Shown here: piece after piece, positions 30,633 through 33,500 of the stretch
Layout of the letters: every line of letters begins with the position of its first letter
Position numbering within the stretch: position 1 is the stretch's first letter
Assembly: GCA_947302435.1 (NCBI GenBank)
Contig: CAMYVQ010000027.1
Coordinates: 1-33,500 of the forward strand
Source: an uncultured Prevotella sp.
Lineage (GTDB): Bacteria; Bacteroidota; Bacteroidia; Bacteroidales; Bacteroidaceae
Length of the DNA: 33,500 bases
Direction: 5' to 3'
Made by a program: the position numbers and the translations under genes
The notes under the pieces: generated by a model
What the model was told of the DNA's origin: nothing
What the model saw: only the letters and a program-made list of their open reading frames with translations
The model's database searches: none

Positions 30633-31288
30633 AAAAAATTTCGTTTATCGTGGCAGCTGCTTTCTGCATGATGCTGGGCAGCTGCGGAATGGGAACCCCA
30701 GGCGCAACAACTCAATCCTCCAATAATGCCGCTGCCGGTGGTGGCATGTTGGGAAGTGTCATCTCGGCAGTCACCAACGGTCAGGTGGTGGGCAATGTGT
30801 TGCAGAGCGTTTTGGGACTCGACAAGCTCACAAAGGCCGACCTCATTGGCTCATGGACGTACAGTCAGCCGGGATGTGCCTTCACCAGCAAGGAACTGCT
30901 TGCCCAGGCAGGCGGCGAGGCCGTGGCCCAGAGCATCAAGGACAAGATGGCCGGTTCTTTCCAGACCGTGGGCATCAGCTCGGCCAACACGAAGATCACC
31001 TTCAATCAGGACGGCACGTTCTCTTCGACCATTGCCGGCAAGAGCTTCTCGGGCAAGTACACCTTCGACGAGGCAACCTATAAGGTGACCCTGCAGGGCC
31101 TGCTGCTCAACATCAACTGCTACGCCAAGAAGAACTCCAACGGTGTGGCCCTACTCTTCGAGGCTTCGAAACTGCTGACCATTCTTCAGACCATGGCCAC
31201 GTTGAGCGGCAATTCCACCGCCCAGACCATCGGCGACCTGTCGAAGAACTACGACGGTCTGCGCTTGGGCTTCGACTTCAAGAAATAA
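30629..31288 (+). CDS. DUF4923-like lipoprotein
   Basis: A 219-residue protein. The signal MKKISFIVAAAFCMMLGSC ends in a lipobox with Cys at 19, followed by a low-complexity Gly/Ala/Thr/Asn stretch to about residue 42. The remainder (LTKADLIGSWTYSQPGCAFT, FNQDGTFSSTIAGKSFSGKY, YDGLRLGFDF) matches the lipocalin-like appearance of the DUF4923 family of Bacteroidetes. It is probably anchored in the outer or inner membrane facing the periplasm. No enzymatic residues were recognised. Translation is coupled to the WYL regulator by a 4-base overlap. Confidence 0.8.
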   Translation: MKKISFIVAAAFCMMLGSCGMGTPGATTQSSNNAAAGGGMLGSVISAVTNGQVVGNVLQSVLGLDKLTKADLIGSWTYSQPGCAFTSKELLAQAGGEAVAQSIKDKMAGSFQTVGISSANTKITFNQDGTFSSTIAGKSFSGKYTFDEATYKVTLQGLLLNINCYAKKNSNGVALLFEASKLLTILQTMATLSGNSTAQTIGDLSKNYDGLRLGFDFKK

Positions 31289-31302
31289 TCAGCCGTTTTT
31301 AG

Positions 31303-32829
31303 TTGGCAGTGCCTTTGCATCCGCTACATACGACGTTGGAGAAGCCCCAGCGCTTCAACAACCCTTTCGACTACGAATCTCATCCGCTCTGCTTGTTAGC
31401 GGCGGATGAGGTTAAACTTTTTGTGGCTTCGCAGCCCGAACTGCTGGCCGATGCAGAGCGTGGGAAAATGTTCGGCGTGCTCATCGTTGAAAAAGTTCCC
31501 TCTCCTCACTCTCCTCTCTCCACTCCCCTCTCTCCACTCTCCACTCTCCACTCTCCTCTCTATTTCCTCGCCGCCTATTCCGGCCTGTTGGCAGGCCGCA
31601 ACGACTGGCCTTTCTTTGTTCCCCCCGTCTTCGATGCCCAGCAGCCCGACGGCCATTTCAAGCAGACCGAGCGCCTGATCTCCTCCCTCACCGCCCAGCT
31701 GGTCCAGTATGCTGCGACTGAGTCGCAGCCCTCCCTTCCGTCCTCTCTTCCGTCCTCGCCTCCCCCTTCCCTTTCCTCCCTCCGTCAGCGCCGCAAGCAG
31801 CTCTCCGAGGACTTGCAGCTTTGGCTCTTCCGCCAGTACCGCATGCTGAACGCCCGTGGTGAAGAGAAAGACCTCGTCGACATCTGGCGCGACTACCACC
31901 GCTCGCCCCGCCTGCAAGAGCGGTTCCCCCTGCCGCCGGGTGGCAGCGGCGACTGTTGCGCCCCCAAGCTGTTGCAGTATGCTTATCAGCATGGCCTTCG
32001 TCCGTTGGCCATCGCCGAGTTCTGGTATGGCACTTCCCCACGTGGCGAGATCCGCCACCACGGACAGTTCTATCCTGCCTGCCGCGGCAAGTGCCTCCCC
32101 ATTCTCACCCACATGCTCAAGGGTTTGGAGGTCGAAGAATCCCCACTTCTCTCCACCAATCCGCACTATTGGAAAGACCGTTTGCCCATCCTCCACATCG
32201 ACGATGCCGTCATCGTGGTCTCCAAGCCATCCGGCCTCCTGTCTGTTCCCGGTCGTATCGAGGCCCCATCGGTGCAGAGCCTGCTCACTGAGGAGTACGG
32301 CCCCGTCTTCATGCCCCATCGGCTCGACATGGACACCTCCGGCCTTTTGGTCGTTGCCCGTAGCGAGTCGGCCTACAAGCACCTACAGCAGCAGTTCTAC
32401 GCGCGCACTATATATAAAAGGTATATAGCCCTGCTCAGTGCGACCCTGCCGCCGACCGTCCCGACGAAGGGCACCATTTCCCTCGCACTTCGCCCCGACC
32501 CCTTGGACCGCCCCCGTCAGGTTGTCGACCCTCTGCACGGCAAGCAGGCCGTCACCGACTACGAGCTTCTTTCCGCCCACTGTGCGTCGCGATTCCATCG
32601 CGACGCCCTCCCCCTCGTCTCCCTCACCCCCCACACAGGCCGCACCCACCAGTTGCGCGTACACTGTGCCCACCCCGACGGTCTCGGCATCCCTATCCTT
32701 GGCGATAACCTCTACGGCCAAAAAGACCGCCGCCTCTGTCTGCATGCCGCCGAGCTGGCTTTCGTTCACCCCACAACGGGCGAACGCCTCGTCTTCAAGG
32801 CTCCCCAGCCCGATTTTCTCAGCGATTGA
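31303..32829 (+). CDS. RluA-family pseudouridine synthase, long form, with in-frame microsatellite
   Basis: Up to 508 residues. The catalytic domain is C-terminal, about 295-505: ILHIDDAVIVVSKPSGLLSV, then HRLDMDTSGLLVVAR with the catalytic Asp, TIYKRYIALL and LTPHTGRTHQLRVH. It isomerises uridines in rRNA or tRNA. The N-terminal ~290 residues are the extension of the long Bacteroidetes form (GKMFGVLIVE, FLAAYSGLLAGRNDWPFFVP, YRMLNARGEE). Two Ser/Pro/Leu-rich inserts interrupt it, at about residues 66-88 (heptamer microsatellite DNA) and 145-163 (CT-rich DNA). There is no ATG near the beginning; TTG 31303 or GTG 31309 are candidates, 14-20 bases after the lipoprotein gene. Confidence 0.88.
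   Translation: MAVPLHPLHTTLEKPQRFNNPFDYESHPLCLLAADEVKLFVASQPELLADAERGKMFGVLIVEKVPSPHSPLSTPLSPLSTLHSPLYFLAAYSGLLAGRNDWPFFVPPVFDAQQPDGHFKQTERLISSLTAQLVQYAATESQPSLPSSLPSSPPPSLSSLRQRRKQLSEDLQLWLFRQYRMLNARGEEKDLVDIWRDYHRSPRLQERFPLPPGGSGDCCAPKLLQYAYQHGLRPLAIAEFWYGTSPRGEIRHHGQFYPACRGKCLPILTHMLKGLEVEESPLLSTNPHYWKDRLPILHIDDAVIVVSKPSGLLSVPGRIEAPSVQSLLTEEYGPVFMPHRLDMDTSGLLVVARSESAYKHLQQQFYARTIYKRYIALLSATLPPTVPTKGTISLALRPDPLDRPRQVVDPLHGKQAVTDYELLSAHCASRFHRDALPLVSLTPHTGRTHQLRVHCAHPDGLGIPILGDNLYGQKDRRLCLHAAELAFVHPTTGERLVFKAPQPDFLSD
31496..31567. repeat. Heptanucleotide microsatellite (CTCCACT type) inside the RluA-like gene
   Basis: A pyrimidine-rich tract with CTCCACT and variants (CTCCTCT, CTCCACTC) in tandem. 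The plus-strand heptamer has no stop codon in any frame, so it translates as a seven-residue periodic peptide of the type LHSPLST. Because 7 is not a multiple of 3, gain or loss of one unit shifts the downstream frame. Confidence 0.85.
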
Positions 32830-32884
32830 CATACCCTCACATTTCGAATCTTCTTCACCCATTTCACCCCTGATATGAAATGAG

Positions 32885-32953
32885 TTTACAAAGTCGACGA
32901 CTTTGTGAGACAAACTCGACGACTTTGTGTCACAAACTCGTCGACTTTGTAAA
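32885..32953. repeat. Three-unit palindromic element, sequence type 2 (copy 2)
   Basis: ACAAAGTCGACGACTTTGT, ACAAACTCGACGACTTTGT and ACAAACTCGTCGACTTTGT start at 32888, 32910 and 32932, again exactly 22 bp apart with 3-bp spacers and bounded by TTT and AAA. The outer 22-bp arms are reverse complements at 21 of 22 positions; units 2 and 3 each carry one mismatch in their own palindrome. It lies 56 bp after the RluA-like stop. The remainder of the 276-bp gap to 33105 shows only the GH35 promoter. Confidence 0.92.
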
Positions 32954-33036
32954 ACCATTGAACAGAGGTGGCGATGCCGTCCGACAAAGACCATGATTCG
33001 ATTTTGGTTTTCGCGAATCTTAAACAATCATAAACC

Positions 33037-33068
33037 GTTGTCGGTTTCCTTTTTTTTTCTTACTTTTG
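33037..33068 (+). promoter_or_regulatory. Promoter of the GH35 gene
   Basis: GTTG (33037-33040), a 20-bp spacer and TACTTTTG (33061-33068), the same arrangement as the Lrp-operon promoter. The ATG is 38 bp downstream of the -7 box. Confidence 0.7.
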
Positions 33069-33105
33069 CAGAAACTAAAAACCAAATCTAAAAAACCGAA
33101 ACAAT

Positions 33106-33500
33106 ATGAAGCATTTATTCCGCATGTTCGCCCTTGTCGCTATGCTGCTGTCGGCTCCTGCACTGATGCAGGCAGCCCAGAAGCCTGGCACGTTCACCGT
33201 GGGCGACAAGACTTTTTTGCTCAACGGCCAGCCCTTCGTGGTAAAGGCTGCCGAAGTTCACTACCCCCGTATTCCGCGGCCCTATTGGGAGCACCGCATC
33301 CAGATGTGCAAGGCCTTGGGCATGAACGCTGTGTGTATCTACATTTTCTGGAACATCCATGAGCAGGCAGAGGGACAGTTCGACTTCTCGGGCAACAACG
33401 ATGTGGCCGAGTTCTGCCGTCTGGCCCAGAAGAACGGCATGTACGTCATCGTGCGCCCCGGTCCCTACGTCTGCGCCGAGTGGGAGATGGGCGGTCTGCC
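33106..33500 (+). CDS. GH35 beta-galactosidase, N-terminal part (cut by window edge)
   Basis: The first 131 codons are present. A signal peptide (MKHLFRMFALVAMLLSAPAL MQA, about residues 1-23) is followed by the start of a GH35 barrel: FLLNGQPFVVKAAEVHYPRI, PRPYWEHRIQMCKALGMNAV, FWNIHEQAEGQFDFSG and VRPGPYVCAEWEMGGLP. The last block is the family's conserved strand before the acid/base region. GH35 enzymes release beta-linked galactose from glycans; export suggests use in polysaccharide breakdown. The catalytic glutamates and C-terminal domains lie beyond the window. It has its own promoter. Confidence 0.93.
   Translation, partial: MKHLFRMFALVAMLLSAPALMQAAQKPGTFTVGDKTFLLNGQPFVVKAAEVHYPRIPRPYWEHRIQMCKALGMNAVCIYIFWNIHEQAEGQFDFSGNNDVAEFCRLAQKNGMYVIVRPGPYVCAEWEMGGL

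Overview
The window looks like chromosomal DNA from a Bacteroidetes species, most likely Prevotella or a close relative. The sequence evidence is repeated -7 boxes of the TAnnTTTG type in front of genes (several with a TTG/TTTG element 19-20 bp upstream), few Shine-Dalgarno sequences, a TonB-dependent receptor with an N-terminal carboxypeptidase-regulatory-like domain, a SusD C-terminal remnant, a DUF4923-like lipoprotein, BspA-like repeats and short C-terminal sorting tails ending in GKKVIKK or NKKVIVNK. Most of the window is ordinary core and surface gene content. No phage, IS transposase, CRISPR array or rRNA was seen.

Layout. Positions 1-2929 (minus strand) form one operon: an unrecognised conserved-looking protein, rpoN (sigma-54), a PAP2-like membrane protein and the start of purE. 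Positions 3157-4725 (plus) hold a histidine acid phosphatase (inositol-phosphatase-like) followed in the same frame by a fragment of a PI-PLC X-domain protein. Positions 4798-6336 are an accessory patch: a three-unit palindrome, a lone archaeal-type ATPase with its own promoter and operator-like inverted repeat, an 18-bp direct repeat on either side of the ATPase, and the C-terminal stump of a SusD-like gene. Next on the minus strand come a 1,533-residue surface protein, a 56-residue acidic peptide and sufE. Then a TonB-dependent receptor, an unrecognised 215-residue protein and luxS run on the plus strand, and tRNA-Leu(CAA) on the minus strand.

Positions 16150-19300 hold manC and an outer-membrane-like protein with helix-hairpin-helix motifs. 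They converge on an Lrp/AsnC regulator plus a glutamine-amidotransferase/M19 dipeptidase fusion. Positions 21705-26351 (minus) encode a secreted metallophosphoesterase, a 988-residue secreted protein and a second acidic peptide related to the first, closed by a terminator. Positions 26372-28940 (minus) are a three-gene FKBP-type prolyl isomerase operon with its own promoter and terminator. Positions 28962-32829 (plus) carry a sirtuin, a WYL-type regulator, a DUF4923-like lipoprotein and a long RluA-type pseudouridine synthase containing a heptanucleotide microsatellite. The window ends in the N-terminus of a GH35 beta-galactosidase.

The most unusual signals are: (1) three intergenic elements sharing one architecture, two inverted 22-bp arms around a palindromic middle, two of them with nearly the same sequence; (2) the ATPase flanked by an 18-bp direct repeat that overlaps both a palindrome arm and a susD stop codon; (3) two homologous tiny acidic peptides, each directly downstream of a giant secreted protein; (4) a frame-shifting heptamer repeat inside a pseudouridine synthase gene. 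All functions come from reading motifs by eye; no database search was run.
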